64,000 bases of DNA. Source: Paraperlucidibaca baekdonensis. GTDB lineage: Bacteria; Pseudomonadota; Gammaproteobacteria; Pseudomonadales; Moraxellaceae. The notes under the pieces were generated by a model, which searched no databases, had not been told where the DNA came from, and worked only from the letters and a program-made list of their open reading frames with translations. Shown here piece after piece: positions 1 through 9,483 of this stretch (positions within the stretch are counted from its first letter, which is position 1; each line of letters starts with the position of its first letter). The position numbers and the translations under genes were made by a program. Where the stretch lies: positions 372,001-436,000 of the forward strand of contig NZ_QUNR01000001.1 of NCBI RefSeq assembly GCF_003387535.1. Direction: 5' to 3'.

Positions 1-824
1 ACGCGCTGCTGCGCGGCGGTCAGGGCAAATGGCAGCGCCTGGCGCAGTTGCCCGCTTAAGTCATCATCGCAGATGAGCGCCGGTGCGGCGGTGTGGCGTT
101 GGCGATCGCGGCGTTGCAGCAGGCCCATTTGATGTGCGACCAACTCTTCAAAAACCAAGCGCTGCTGGGCGGGGTGCAGGCCATCACGCAGGGCTTGACG
201 ATCACTGTCGGGGCTAGGCGCGTGCACTGTACGCAGGGCATCGGCGAGGCTGGCGTGGGAGGGCAGTTTGTCGATCAGCGAGTGGTCATTGAGCAATGGC
301 AGCGCGCGCTGGATGAGCTCGCGCAGGCGGCGCTGGGTCAGTCCTTCAACGAGTGGATAGATCGGTGTTAGGTGGTCATTAAGGCGCTCATCCGTGGCGC
401 TGAGCGCGTCGGTTAACCACTCAACTTCAGGATGAATCATCTCCGGTCCGGCAGGCCCCGAGCGCACCTCGCCAAACACGCGTAGGCGTAAACCTTTGCT
501 GAAGCTGTCTTTTTGCGCTTGGCGGAAATGATAAAAGCGCAAGGTCAGGCCGCCGGTGCCATCCCGCAGGCGCACTAATAGCGCACGCCGCCGGCCTTGC
601 ACGATGTCGGCCAGCGCGACTTCCGCCTCAACCAAAGCGGTCATGCCGGGAATCAGTCCGCCTAACGGCGTGCGCTGCGTGCGGTCTTCGTAGTGGCGCG
701 GCAGCGTAAACAGTAGGTCTTGCACACTGACAATGCCCAAGCGTTGCAAGCGTTCGGCGAGCGCCGGGCCAACGCCGCGCAGGCTCGCCACCGGGCATTC
801 GTGCAATGGCGTGCTGGTCGTCAT
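1..824 (-). CDS. recG: ATP-dependent DNA helicase RecG, N-terminal part (runs off window)
   Basis: The reverse strand encodes 274 N-terminal residues of RecG, the branch-migration helicase that remodels stalled forks and Holliday junctions; the frame is open to the window edge. Visible are the N-terminal helical part with a helix-hairpin-like segment (residues 11-25, ASLRGVGPALAERL), then the wedge OB-fold (LVRLRDGTGGLTLRF about residues 82-96) and the linker ending just before the Walker A motif, which lies outside. The ATG at 824 follows the oxyR stop by 13 bases, so the two are probably cotranscribed. An oxyR-recG operon is established in Pseudomonas. The call is secure; helicase motifs cannot be checked here. 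Confidence 0.93.
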   Translation of the reverse strand, partial: MTTSTPLHECPVASLRGVGPALAERLQRLGIVSVQDLLFTLPRHYEDRTQRTPLGGLIPGMTALVEAEVALADIVQGRRRALLVRLRDGTGGLTLRFYHFRQAQKDSFSKGLRLRVFGEVRSGPAGPEMIHPEVEWLTDALSATDERLNDHLTPIYPLVEGLTQRRLRELIQRALPLLNDHSLIDKLPSHASLADALRTVHAPSPDSDRQALRDGLHPAQQRLVFEELVAHQMGLLQRRDRQRHTAAPALICDDDLSGQLRQALPFALTAAQQR

Positions 825-837
825 GCCTGGACCCCGC

Positions 838-1734
838 TCAGCGCCGCACCATGGTGGTGCCGAGCAGGCTTAAGCTCTGCAACAGACGCAACAGTTCCTG
901 CAAGGCACCCGGGCGCGAAAAGCGATGGCGACTGGCCAGCACCACCCGCCGATGCGGGCTCGGCTTCACCGGCCGCGTGGTCAGCTCATCATCGCTAAGT
1001 TGCTGCTCGGCACTGGCCGGAATCAGCGTGATGCCAAGCCCAGAGGCGACCATATGGCGCAAGGTCATCAGCGAGCTACCTGAACTCACGCCCGGCGCTT
1101 GCCCAACTTGGCAGGTCTCTAGCACTTGGTCACGGAAGCAATGGCCTTCGCCGAGCATCAGCACGGGGCTGCTGGCGAGCACATCGGCGGCAATGATTTT
1201 TTTGCTCGCCATGGCATGATCGCGCGGCAGCAGGAGCTGAAAGGGCTCATCAAATAGCGCCGTGACGCGGGTCTCGGGCGGCTCAAAAGGCATCGCCACG
1301 ATGATGGCATCGAGCTCGCCGCGCGCCAGCCGCTCATCGAGCACATGGGTGTAGTTTTCCTCTAAATACAGCTTTAATGGGCTGGCTTCCTGCTTCATGC
1401 GGCGCACCAGCGAGGGAAATAAATACGGCCCGACAGTAAAAATCGCGCCTAAGCGCAGCGGCTCGGCGAACTCATCGCGCGATAAATCGGCCATGCGTTC
1501 AAATTTGTCAGCCTCGGAGAGCACGACTTGCGCCTGGGCAATTAACGCTTCGGCCGCGGGTGTGACTAAGACGCCGTGGCGATGGCGCTCAAATAAGCTC
1601 AAGCCTAGGGAGTCTTCGAGTTTTTTCACCGCCACTGAGAGTGTTGGTTGGGCAACATGACAACGCTCGGCGGCGCGCCCAAAGTGGCGTTCTTGGGCGA
1701 GCGTGACGAGGTAGCGAAGCTCGGTTAAGGTCAT
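838..1734 (-). CDS. oxyR: LysR-family peroxide sensor OxyR
   Basis: A 298-residue LysR regulator: N-terminal winged helix-turn-helix (residues 1-60) and a C-terminal effector domain. The peroxide-sensing pair is visible as GHCFRDQVLETC, giving Cys199 and Cys208, the same numbering as E. coli OxyR, whose disulfide switches on catalase and alkyl hydroperoxide reductase genes. This motif separates OxyR from other LysR proteins. It lies just upstream of recG on the same strand, as in Pseudomonas, which suggests that peroxide sensing and recombination repair are coexpressed. The divergent neighbour begins at 1796 across a short AT-rich gap that must hold the promoter. Confidence 0.95.
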   Translation of the reverse strand: MTLTELRYLVTLAQERHFGRAAERCHVAQPTLSVAVKKLEDSLGLSLFERHRHGVLVTPAAEALIAQAQVVLSEADKFERMADLSRDEFAEPLRLGAIFTVGPYLFPSLVRRMKQEASPLKLYLEENYTHVLDERLARGELDAIIVAMPFEPPETRVTALFDEPFQLLLPRDHAMASKKIIAADVLASSPVLMLGEGHCFRDQVLETCQVGQAPGVSSGSSLMTLRHMVASGLGITLIPASAEQQLSDDELTTRPVKPSPHRRVVLASRHRFSRPGALQELLRLLQSLSLLGTTMVRR

Positions 1735-1795
1735 GGGCTATCTCGGGTTCATTTAGTCTGCTGTATGTAGGCAAAAACTATCAAAATTTAAAAAT

Positions 1796-2638
1796 ATGTC
1801 AAAGATATTAATTGTTGGGGCGGGTGATGTGGGTGGGCGTATTGCCCATGAATTGGCGACGCTTGGTCACCAGGTTTGGGCGCTGCGGCGCCGCCTGCCG
1901 GATGGCTTGGCTGAGCATCCGGCAACGTTGACGTGGCTGGCCGCCGATGTAACTGAGCCGGCAAGCTTGGTACTGCCCGATGGCCTGGATGTGGTCATCT
2001 ATGCCTTAGCGCCCGGTGAGTCGGGCGTGGCGGCGTATAAGCGCGTGTATTTGGGCGGCGCTCAGGCTGTGCAGGCGGCGTTGGCGGGGCAGGCGCTATG
2101 CCATCAGATTTGGCTGTCGTCGACGGGGGTGTATGGCGAAGAGGCTGGCGAGTGGGTCGACGAGCAGACGCCGGCCTTGCCGCGCCGCGATAGCGCGAAG
2201 GTGCTGCTGGCGGCCGAGCAGGTCATTGGCGATGCGCCGTGGCCATCGACTATTGTGCGTTTGGGCGGCTTGTATGGGCCGGGCCGCGAGCGACTGCTGC
2301 GCTGGGTGCGCGAGGGCAGAGCAGTGCAGCGCGTGCCGGCAAGTTGGACCAACCGCTTGCACGTTGCCGATGCCAGTGGCTTGGTGGTGCATCTGGTGCA
2401 GCAGGTGCTGGCGGGCGAGGCTGTGGCGCCATTAGTTTTGGGCGTCGATGACACACCCACACCGCAATATGAGGTGCTGGCGTGGTTGGCCGAGCAGCTG
2501 CAATTGCCCATGCCGCCGGAGCGCGAAGGCGGTAGTCAGGGCAAGCGCGTGCGCAATACCAGTTTGCGAGAGACAGGCTATGCGCTGCAGTACCCGAGTT
2601 TTCGCGACGGCTATTTGGCAATTATCAAGAATCTGTAG
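1796..2638 (+). CDS. NAD(P)-dependent atypical short-chain dehydrogenase (YeeZ-like)
   Basis: 280 residues with an N-terminal Rossmann nucleotide-binding motif ([14 protein letters not shown], residues 4-17) and an extended-SDR body (SSTGVYGE near residue 108, followed by VRLGGLYGPGR near 155). The fold is that of NAD-dependent epimerases/dehydratases and the layout resembles E. coli YeeZ, whose substrate is unknown. The classical YxxxK is not obvious, as in several atypical SDRs. It is transcribed divergently from oxyR; the ATG at 1796 is preceded by an AT-rich leader with no clear ribosome-binding site. Family assignment is good; the reaction is unknown. Confidence 0.75.
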   Translation: MSKILIVGAGDVGGRIAHELATLGHQVWALRRRLPDGLAEHPATLTWLAADVTEPASLVLPDGLDVVIYALAPGESGVAAYKRVYLGGAQAVQAALAGQALCHQIWLSSTGVYGEEAGEWVDEQTPALPRRDSAKVLLAAEQVIGDAPWPSTIVRLGGLYGPGRERLLRWVREGRAVQRVPASWTNRLHVADASGLVVHLVQQVLAGEAVAPLVLGVDDTPTPQYEVLAWLAEQLQLPMPPEREGGSQGKRVRNTSLRETGYALQYPSFRDGYLAIIKNL

Positions 2639-2731
2639 GTATTTTGTAATTTACGCAGCTGTTATGTTGCGCATCTGTTGTGTCCGGCGTAGGCTTGGCG
2701 TTCATAAAAAGAACAATGCGCCGAGGCCGCT

Positions 2732-4879
2732 ATGCATATCTCCAAAACCCTTCCGTTAATGACGCTTACGCTAGTGCTAGCCGCCTGTGGTGGCTCATCG
2801 AGCTCGGGTAGCTTTTTTGCCGATGATCCTGCGGATCCACCTGCCGGTGATATGAGTGGCGACAACGGCGGAGGCAATGGCGGTGGCGTTGGCAATGGCA
2901 GCGGTGGTGGCAATGGCAGCGGTGGTGGCAATGGCGATGGTGGTGGCAATGGCGATGGTGGCCCCAGCACCGACGCCAATGCCCGCCAAGTTAATTTCAT
3001 GCGTCCCGGCGTCACCTTGGCCATGCTCGAGCCCAACACCGCATCCTGCGCCAGCACTACCCGCCTCGATGGTGGCCGCAATTATCAAGTCACGCTGCCC
3101 TCAGCCAGTGGCGAAACCATCAGCTTCCAAGTCATTGAACCGACAACCATCAATTGCGTGAAAGGCAATCCGCTGGTTTTACATGGCCACGGATTTGGCG
3201 GCGCGCGCACAGAAGATCCCGCCGGCACCACGCTTGAGCGTTTGCAAAACAACGGCTATGCGGTCATCAGTATCGATCAGCGCGGCTTCAACGACAGCAC
3301 CGGCACGGTGCGCGTCATGGACCCGGATTTTGAAGGCGAAGACTTGCTGCAAATTCTCGACTGGGCTGAAGCCAACCTCGATTATTTGGCCTATGACCGG
3401 CCTTCTGCCAGCAGCCCCTACAATCTCGCGGCGGGCGCGACCGGCGGCAGTTATGGCGGCATGTATCAGCTGCTCATCCACAACATTGACACGAAAAACC
3501 GTCTCGATGTGCTGACCCCAGATATCACGCCGCATGACCTGCGCAGCAGCTTGTATCCTGGCAATGTGGTGAAGTCTGGTTGGGCGGCACTGTTGGTGGT
3601 TGGTGGCGAAGCCGGCTCGAACCAGCCTATTGCCATGGGCTTAGATCCGGTCATCAAAGAGACGTTGATTCGTGGCCTGCTGGTGAATGAAATTCCGACG
3701 CCGGCGCTGAATTTTTTCTACTACCACAGCGTTGGTTATTTTGCCGATCCCGATGACACCGACGTCAGCGATCAAGACTTTTTGACCTCCATGCTGACCA
3801 TGACATCGATCATGCCAACCTTTGTTGGTGATGCGAAAAAAGTACCGAAAAAAGTCGACATCCTGTTTTCGCAAGGCATGCGCGACACCTTGTTCAACTT
3901 CAATGAAGCGTGGGCGAACTTCTCCGCCTACAAAGCCTTCGGTGGCGATGTGCGATTGATGACCCACGAAAGTGGCCATATTTTGCCCGGCACGCAAACG
4001 CTGATCGGTGCATTGGGCCCACTGAATATGCTTACCGATCCATTGCTGGGCGGCCTCAACAGCATTGGTATTTCGCAGCCCGAGTTGCAGGCGCCCGGTG
4101 GCCGTCAGAGCTGTGGCCCGCTCAGCGTAGAAGATGCCAATGTGGCGTTTTTAAACCAAAAGCTTAGTCCACCCATGGCAGAAACGGCATCGACTGCCAC
4201 TGCAATTGGCCTAACGCGCCTGAAAGACAGCGTGTGTTTATCACTGAATGATAGTGATGGTGACGCCGCTGGTGAGGCCGTCTTTGTTCAGGCGGATCAG
4301 TTCATGAACACGCGCCCTGCGACGGATATTCCAACAACCATGATTCCAGTACCAAACACGGTGCTGGGCTTGACCAGTCTGTTGCTGCCCACGTTTATCC
4401 CGCTCGATGGCATGGTAGGGCCGCTGACGATTGGTGGTATTGGCGTGTTAGATATCACCATTGAGAACATTATTCCGCCGCTCAATGGCTGTGATTTACC
4501 GCTTGAGCTGCCGTCTGCACTGACGGGCGCATTGCCGCCACCATTGTCTGGCGTGCTGGGCTTGCTGCCATCGCGCTTGCCGATTAGCGCTTGCGACGCC
4601 ATTGTTTTTGTTGGTTTTGGCGCCAAATCTGGCCTTGCTGCACCGCGCTTGATCGATGAGCAAATTCAGCCAGTGCGTGCGTTAGGTCAGCAAATTGTGC
4701 CTATGGTCGGTGTTGCTGAGAAGCTCGCTGAGGGTGAGCAGTTAGGTCTGATGGTCTATGGCTATAACCTGCAATACCTGACCAGCTTGTCGCGAGACTT
4801 GCTAGTGCTTGGCGTCAATATTGGCGGTACGGTACGTGTGCCCACTCTGCAAACTGCGGAAAGCATGGCGTCGAACTGA
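2732..4879 (+). CDS. Large exported lipoprotein with alpha/beta-hydrolase domain
   Basis: 715 residues. A signal peptide ends in a lipobox (VLAAC, Cys at about residue 19) followed by GGSSSSG, so the protein should be a lipoprotein. Residues about 45-80 are a Gly/Asn/Ser linker encoded by an 18-base tandem repeat. The hydrolase core follows: an HGHGFGG oxyanion-type loop near 150, an IDQRGF strand resembling S15/CocE hydrolases, and a nucleophile elbow GGSYGG with Ser240. A late His (HESGHILPG near 412) could complete the triad. The C-terminal 250 residues are unassigned. Substrate is unknown; esterase, peptidase or polyester depolymerase are all possible. A strong terminator follows. Confidence 0.7.
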   Translation: MHISKTLPLMTLTLVLAACGGSSSSGSFFADDPADPPAGDMSGDNGGGNGGGVGNGSGGGNGSGGGNGDGGGNGDGGPSTDANARQVNFMRPGVTLAMLEPNTASCASTTRLDGGRNYQVTLPSASGETISFQVIEPTTINCVKGNPLVLHGHGFGGARTEDPAGTTLERLQNNGYAVISIDQRGFNDSTGTVRVMDPDFEGEDLLQILDWAEANLDYLAYDRPSASSPYNLAAGATGGSYGGMYQLLIHNIDTKNRLDVLTPDITPHDLRSSLYPGNVVKSGWAALLVVGGEAGSNQPIAMGLDPVIKETLIRGLLVNEIPTPALNFFYYHSVGYFADPDDTDVSDQDFLTSMLTMTSIMPTFVGDAKKVPKKVDILFSQGMRDTLFNFNEAWANFSAYKAFGGDVRLMTHESGHILPGTQTLIGALGPLNMLTDPLLGGLNSIGISQPELQAPGGRQSCGPLSVEDANVAFLNQKLSPPMAETASTATAIGLTRLKDSVCLSLNDSDGDAAGEAVFVQADQFMNTRPATDIPTTMIPVPNTVLGLTSLLLPTFIPLDGMVGPLTIGGIGVLDITIENIIPPLNGCDLPLELPSALTGALPPPLSGVLGLLPSRLPISACDAIVFVGFGAKSGLAAPRLIDEQIQPVRALGQQIVPMVGVAEKLAEGEQLGLMVYGYNLQYLTSLSRDLLVLGVNIGGTVRVPTLQTAESMASN
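2891..2962 (+). repeat. Four tandem 18-bp units encoding a Gly/Asn-rich linker
   Basis: Four consecutive 18-base units (starting at 2891, 2909, 2927 and 2945) encode GNGSGG twice and then GNGDGG twice. The first two copies are identical and the last two differ only at the final base. They lie in frame in the lipoprotein-hydrolase gene, just after the lipid-anchored cysteine, and form a flexible tether. Any change in copy number keeps the frame, so length variation between strains would be tolerated. Confidence 0.9.
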
Positions 4880-4894
4880 GCCGTTATTTTCCAT

Positions 4895-4923
4895 AAAAAA
4901 CGCCTGCAGTTGCAGGCGTTTTT
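4895..4923. terminator. Bidirectional rho-independent terminator
   Basis: A hairpin with the arms AACGCCTGCA and TGCAGGCGTT, a two-base loop, flanked by A-tracts on the left and T-tracts on the right. It lies between the convergent lipoprotein-hydrolase gene (stop 4879) and ridA (stop 4954), so it can end transcription from both sides. Confidence 0.9.
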
Positions 4924-4953
4924 GTTAACAGCGGCCGTTCAGCTCAGCGTTAA

Positions 4954-5337
4954 TTACGTGGTAATCACCACAATGCCATCCATCTCGACCAGCGCACCGC
5001 GCGGCAAAGACGCCACGCCAAGGGCAGCGCGTGCGGGGTAGGGCTGCGTAAAGTAGCGAGCCATGAGTTCGTTCACTAAGGCAAAATGACCCAGATCAGT
5101 GAGGAAAATATTGAGCTTGGCGATATCTTGCAGCGTGGCACCGGACTCCTCAATGACCGCTTTCAGGTTCTCGAAGACCTGAATAATTTGCGCCTCAATG
5201 CCATCAACCAGCTCCATGCTGCTTGGGTTGAGGCCAATTTGGCCAGATAAATACACCGTGCTGCCGACTTTCACGGCCTGCGAGTAGGGGCCAATGGCGG
5301 CTGGCGCTTTGTTACTTTGGATGATGGCGCGGTTCAT
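4954..5337 (-). CDS. ridA: RidA family enamine/imine deaminase
   Basis: 127 residues, the usual length for the YjgF/YER057c/UK114 family. RidA hydrolyses reactive enamine/imine intermediates such as 2-aminoacrylate made by PLP enzymes. Family motifs are visible: AIGPYSQAV near the N-terminus, VYLSGQIG, and the C-terminal [20 protein letters not shown], whose Arg binds the carboxylate of the substrate. It lies 21 bases downstream of spoT on the same strand, an arrangement conserved in Pseudomonas, and probably forms an operon with it. The terminator at 4895-4923 ends the unit. Confidence 0.93.
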   Translation of the reverse strand: MNRAIIQSNKAPAAIGPYSQAVKVGSTVYLSGQIGLNPSSMELVDGIEAQIIQVFENLKAVIEESGATLQDIAKLNIFLTDLGHFALVNELMARYFTQPYPARAALGVASLPRGALVEMDGIVVITT

Positions 5338-5358
5338 TGAAGCGATACTCCTAAGGGG

Positions 5359-7485
5359 TTAAGCGTTGACACGGGTGACTTTGTCGACGCCGGGTAAGAC
5401 ACGAATGCGTTTAATCACGCGCGCGAGATGGATGCGGTCACGCACCATTAGCCCGAGTTGCATGACGCCATGGTGTGAGCCTTTTTCTTCGATTTGCACA
5501 TTGTCGATACTGGCTTCACTGTCGGTGGCTTCGCGGGCAATTTCCGCGAGCATGCCGCGACGATTAATCAATGCGATGCGCAGCTGGCAGAGAAATTCGC
5601 GATCGACCTGTTCGGCCCAGCGCAGCGGCACGCATTTATCGGGGTTGCTGCGAATTTCCGACGCCATATTACGGCATTTGTGGCGATGAATAACGATGCC
5701 ACGACCGGCGCTTAAATGGCCATTGATATCGTCACCGGGCAATGGCCGGCAGCAGCGCGCATACGACACCACCAAACCTTCGGTGCCACGAATGGCAATA
5801 CCTTTGCGCGCGGCGCGCTTGAGCTTAGGTGTCGCGATATCGTCTTCTTCGGGCACCAATCGACGCGCAATAATTTGAGGTACTTGATTGCCCATGCCGA
5901 TATTTTCAAGCAGCGTATCGGCACTTGCCATGCCGAGCTCTTTTAGCAATGTGGCGACCTGGCCGGTGGCGAGTTCAGTGTATTTCACGCCAAGCCCAGA
6001 CAGTGATTTTTCGAGCAAGCGCAAGCCTAGGTCGCGCGACTCATCAGACTGTTGATCTTTGAGGAAATGACGAATTTTGGCGCGCGCTTTACTGGTAATA
6101 ACAAAATCGAGCCAGCTTGGATTGGGTCGTGCGCCGGGTGCCGTGATGATCTCAACCGTTTGCCCGGTGGCCAGCGGCAAGCTCAGCGGTGCTAAGCGGT
6201 TATCGACTCGCGCAGCCACGCAGGTATCACCCACATCGGAGTGCACGGCGTAAGCAAAATCCACCGGCGTAGCACCGCGCGGCAAGGTCATGATGCGGCC
6301 TTTCGGCGTGAACAAATAGACTTCATCCGGGAACAGATCGATTTTCACACTCTCAATGAACTCGAGCGAATCGCCGGCATTTTTCTGCAGCTCTTGTAGC
6401 GACTTCATCCATTCGCGTGCGCGGGTTTGCGAGGTATTAGTGAAGCCATCAGACTTGTACAACCAATGCGCGGCGATACCGCTACTGGCCATCGCGTCCA
6501 TGGCCTCTGAGCGCAGCTGCACCTCAATTGGCACGCCACGCGGGCCTTTCAGCACCGTATGCAGGGACTGGTAGCCATTCGTTTTTGGGATGGCGATGTA
6601 GTCTTTGAATTTACCTGGGATGGGCTTGTAGAGGTTGTGCATCAAGCCGAGGCCGCGGTAGCACGTGTCGACACTATCGACAATGACGCGGAAGCCATAG
6701 ACATCCATGATTTCTGAAAATGAGCGGCGTTTCTCGCGCATTTTCTGATAAATGCTGAAGAGGTGTTTTTCTCGGCCTTCCACACGCGCGGTGATACCGG
6801 CGCGCGCTAGGCGCTCGCTGATCGCCACTTCTAAGCTAATGACCATTTCGCGGCGATGTCCACGCGCTGCTAACACCGCATGCTGAATTCGTTCGGCACG
6901 CATCGGCCAAATGGCATGAAAGCCGAGCTCTTCGTACTCGATGCGGATGTCGTTCATGCCCAAACGCATAGCGATTGGCGCGTAAATATCGAGGGTTTCG
7001 CGGGCCACGCGTTTGCGTTTTTCCACGCTTAGCACGTCGAGCGTGCGCATATTGTGCAGGCGGTCGGCGAGCTTCACCACGATCACGCGCACATCGTGGG
7101 TCATGGCGAGGATCATTTTGCGAAAATTTTCTGCCTGCGCTTCGGCTTTGCTGGAGAAATGCACTTGCGTGAGCTTGGTCACGCCATCGACCAAGGCCGT
7201 GACTTCATCGCCAAATTCGGCGGCCAGCGTTTCTTTGCTTACCCCCGTATCTTCAATGACATCGTGGAGCATCGCGGCCATCAGGCTGTGATGATCCATG
7301 TGCATATCGCACAAAATATTGGCTACTGCTAAGGGGTGAGTAACGTAGGGGTCGCCATTGCGGCGAAACTGCCCGCTGTGAGCCTGTTCGGAAAAAATAT
7401 AGGCGCGACGAATGGCGGCTACTTGATCGGGCGAAAGGTAGTCGGTGAGTCGTGTACAGAGGGCGTCGATGCCAGAATTCATCAT
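5359..7485 (-). CDS. spoT: Bifunctional (p)ppGpp synthetase/hydrolase SpoT
   Basis: 708 residues with the full RelA/SpoT layout. The N-terminal HD hydrolase domain carries MLHDVIEDTG (about residues 72-81). The synthetase domain has YGFRVIVD and GKFKDYIAIPKTNGYQSLHT; the FKD form matches the RxKD charge signature of bifunctional enzymes rather than the ExDD type of mono-functional RelA. TGS (VYLFTPKGRIMTLPRGATPVDFAYAVHSD) and a C-terminal ACT domain follow. It sets stringent-response alarmone levels in response to fatty-acid and carbon stress. Lies between rpoZ and ridA; a terminator downstream of rpoZ suggests it has its own promoter in 7486-7560. Confidence 0.96.
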   Translation of the reverse strand: MMNSGIDALCTRLTDYLSPDQVAAIRRAYIFSEQAHSGQFRRNGDPYVTHPLAVANILCDMHMDHHSLMAAMLHDVIEDTGVSKETLAAEFGDEVTALVDGVTKLTQVHFSSKAEAQAENFRKMILAMTHDVRVIVVKLADRLHNMRTLDVLSVEKRKRVARETLDIYAPIAMRLGMNDIRIEYEELGFHAIWPMRAERIQHAVLAARGHRREMVISLEVAISERLARAGITARVEGREKHLFSIYQKMREKRRSFSEIMDVYGFRVIVDSVDTCYRGLGLMHNLYKPIPGKFKDYIAIPKTNGYQSLHTVLKGPRGVPIEVQLRSEAMDAMASSGIAAHWLYKSDGFTNTSQTRAREWMKSLQELQKNAGDSLEFIESVKIDLFPDEVYLFTPKGRIMTLPRGATPVDFAYAVHSDVGDTCVAARVDNRLAPLSLPLATGQTVEIITAPGARPNPSWLDFVITSKARAKIRHFLKDQQSDESRDLGLRLLEKSLSGLGVKYTELATGQVATLLKELGMASADTLLENIGMGNQVPQIIARRLVPEEDDIATPKLKRAARKGIAIRGTEGLVVSYARCCRPLPGDDINGHLSAGRGIVIHRHKCRNMASEIRSNPDKCVPLRWAEQVDREFLCQLRIALINRRGMLAEIAREATDSEASIDNVQIEEKGSHHGVMQLGLMVRDRIHLARVIKRIRVLPGVDKVTRVNA

Positions 7486-7562
7486 TTGAGTGTCGGCATC
7501 GCAGCGCGCGCCGTCAAGGGGCTAAGATGAGGAATTCGTTTGAAAAAAGTAGTAAGTACAAT

Positions 7563-7593
7563 AAAAAAATGCGCCGACAAGGGCGCATTTTTT
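7563..7593 (-). terminator. Terminator after rpoZ
   Basis: A GCGCC/GGCGC hairpin with a six-base loop flanked by A7T on one side and a run of seven T on the other. On the reverse strand it lies just downstream of the rpoZ stop (7609) and upstream of spoT. It should separate gmk-rpoZ from spoT-ridA, at least in part. Confidence 0.75.
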
Positions 7594-7608
7594 CAGTTAC
7601 CGAAGGTG

Positions 7609-7881
7609 TTATAGCTCAATCGGTGGCTGGTATTCGAGATTGCCGAGGTTGCTTAAGTCTGGCAGTGCTTCTTCTTCTGGCATTTCGGTGAGAATGTCGC
7701 GTGTGACTAGGCCAGCAGCGATCTCGCGCAGAGCCATCACGGTGGGCTTGTCGTTTTCCCAGGCCAGGCTTGACTCTTTGCCACCGGTGGCGAGTTGACG
7801 GGCACGCTTAGAGGCAACCAACACCAACTCAAAACGGTTGTCTAAATTGGTCAGACAGTCTTCGACGGTTACGCGGGCCAT
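7609..7881 (-). CDS. rpoZ: RNA polymerase omega subunit
   Basis: 90 residues beginning [10 protein letters not shown], the conserved omega start, with [20 protein letters not shown] and [12 protein letters not shown]-like core (here [12 protein letters not shown]). Omega aids assembly of RNA polymerase around beta-prime and in many bacteria contributes to the ppGpp site, which fits its place beside spoT. A longer frame begins at 7905, but GGAG seven bases before the ATG at 7881 fixes the start. It lies between gmk and spoT, the same order as in Pseudomonas and E. coli. Confidence 0.95.
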   Translation of the reverse strand: MARVTVEDCLTNLDNRFELVLVASKRARQLATGGKESSLAWENDKPTVMALREIAAGLVTRDILTEMPEEEALPDLSNLGNLEYQPPIEL

Positions 7882-7970
7882 GTTCACGCTCCAAGCAGCG
7901 GGCAAATAAGGGGCGGGATTCTACCGCCTGTGGTTTTTTTACACAACTGCCGCGTGCGGCACTTAAGCAT

Positions 7971-8624
<654 letters not shown>

Positions 8625-8675
8625 TTAAGCAAAAAACAGCCGAGATATCTGCCAGATGACCGCGTGAATGCGCAT

Positions 8676-9368
8676 CTAATCGCTACCCTCGGCTAATGAG
8701 CGGTTCCAAAACGCTGGCCGGGGTGGCGGCGTGCTGACACCGGGCTTAGCGCGTAAATGTTGGCTGGTGACTTGCGCCCACAACGCAATAAAGTGCGTGC
8801 TGACTTGTTCATCATTGGTCAGATGGCGCTCGAGCGCCATGCCGCGCATCAGCCAATGCGTGAGGATAAACAGCTGCGTGGGTTTGATGCCCTCGACCTC
8901 TGGCTCAAAATAATGCTTGGCGGCCATATCGAGTGCCTGTCGACCGGCATCCCAAAGCGTGCGCATGACGCGTGCGAGGTCCTCATCGCGGCGGCTAGCG
9001 AGCATCAGCTCCATCAAGGCTAAGCTTTCTGCGCCATCGTGCAATTCGCGCCAAGTCGCCGTAATCATGTCCGCGGCGCGTTGCTCGGAGTCGACCACGC
9101 CGCGGGTGGCGCGCGCCAGATGACGATTCATCCAGCGAATTAAATGCTCGGCGGTGGCCTCCAGCAGGCTCGCCTTCGTGGGGAAATGGTGCATAGGCGC
9201 GCCGCGTGAGACCCCGGCAGCACTGATGATTTTGCTTACGGTGGTGCCGGCATAGCCTTCATCGGCCAAACACGTCACGGTGGCGTCAATCAGGCGTTGG
9301 CGCATGGCTTCGCTGCGTTCGCCTTGGGTGCGGCGCTGAGCTTCTTTTTTTTCGGACTGAACAGTCAT
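8676..9368 (-). CDS. TetR-family transcriptional regulator
   Basis: 230 residues from the ATG at 9368; a longer frame to 9446 would overlap the divergent promoter region. The N-terminal helix-turn-helix reads ATVTCLADEGYAGTTVSKIISAAGVSRGAPMHHFPTK-like (residues about 26-62), typical of TetR. The C-terminal half is a ligand-binding helical domain. It is divergent from an acyl-CoA dehydrogenase starting at 9484, so it may repress that gene in response to an acyl-CoA or related ligand; this is inferred from position. A 10-bp palindrome lies between the two genes. Confidence 0.85.
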   Translation of the reverse strand: MTVQSEKKEAQRRTQGERSEAMRQRLIDATVTCLADEGYAGTTVSKIISAAGVSRGAPMHHFPTKASLLEATAEHLIRWMNRHLARATRGVVDSEQRAADMITATWRELHDGAESLALMELMLASRRDEDLARVMRTLWDAGRQALDMAAKHYFEPEVEGIKPTQLFILTHWLMRGMALERHLTNDEQVSTHFIALWAQVTSQHLRAKPGVSTPPPRPAFWNRSLAEGSD

Positions 9369-9415
9369 TTTTACTTGAAACCTCAGATGAGTCTGCGTAT
9401 AAAGCACACAAGTTG

Positions 9416-9425
9416 TACGGCCGTA
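9416..9425. promoter_or_regulatory. Possible TetR operator core palindrome
   Basis: TACGGCCGTA is a perfect 10-bp palindrome in the 115-base gap between the TetR gene (start 9368) and the divergent acyl-CoA dehydrogenase (start 9484). Position suits an operator for both genes. The dyad does not extend further, so support is weak. Confidence 0.3.
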
Positions 9426-9483
9426 TTGTAAATGGGAGGCCGACAATGTCTAGTTTTTTACTTTGACTGTTTTAGGAGCCTTT

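Noticed and set aside
2891-2962. Tandem repeats as a CRISPR array
   Set aside because: The units are contiguous without spacers, are in frame and encode a Gly-rich linker.
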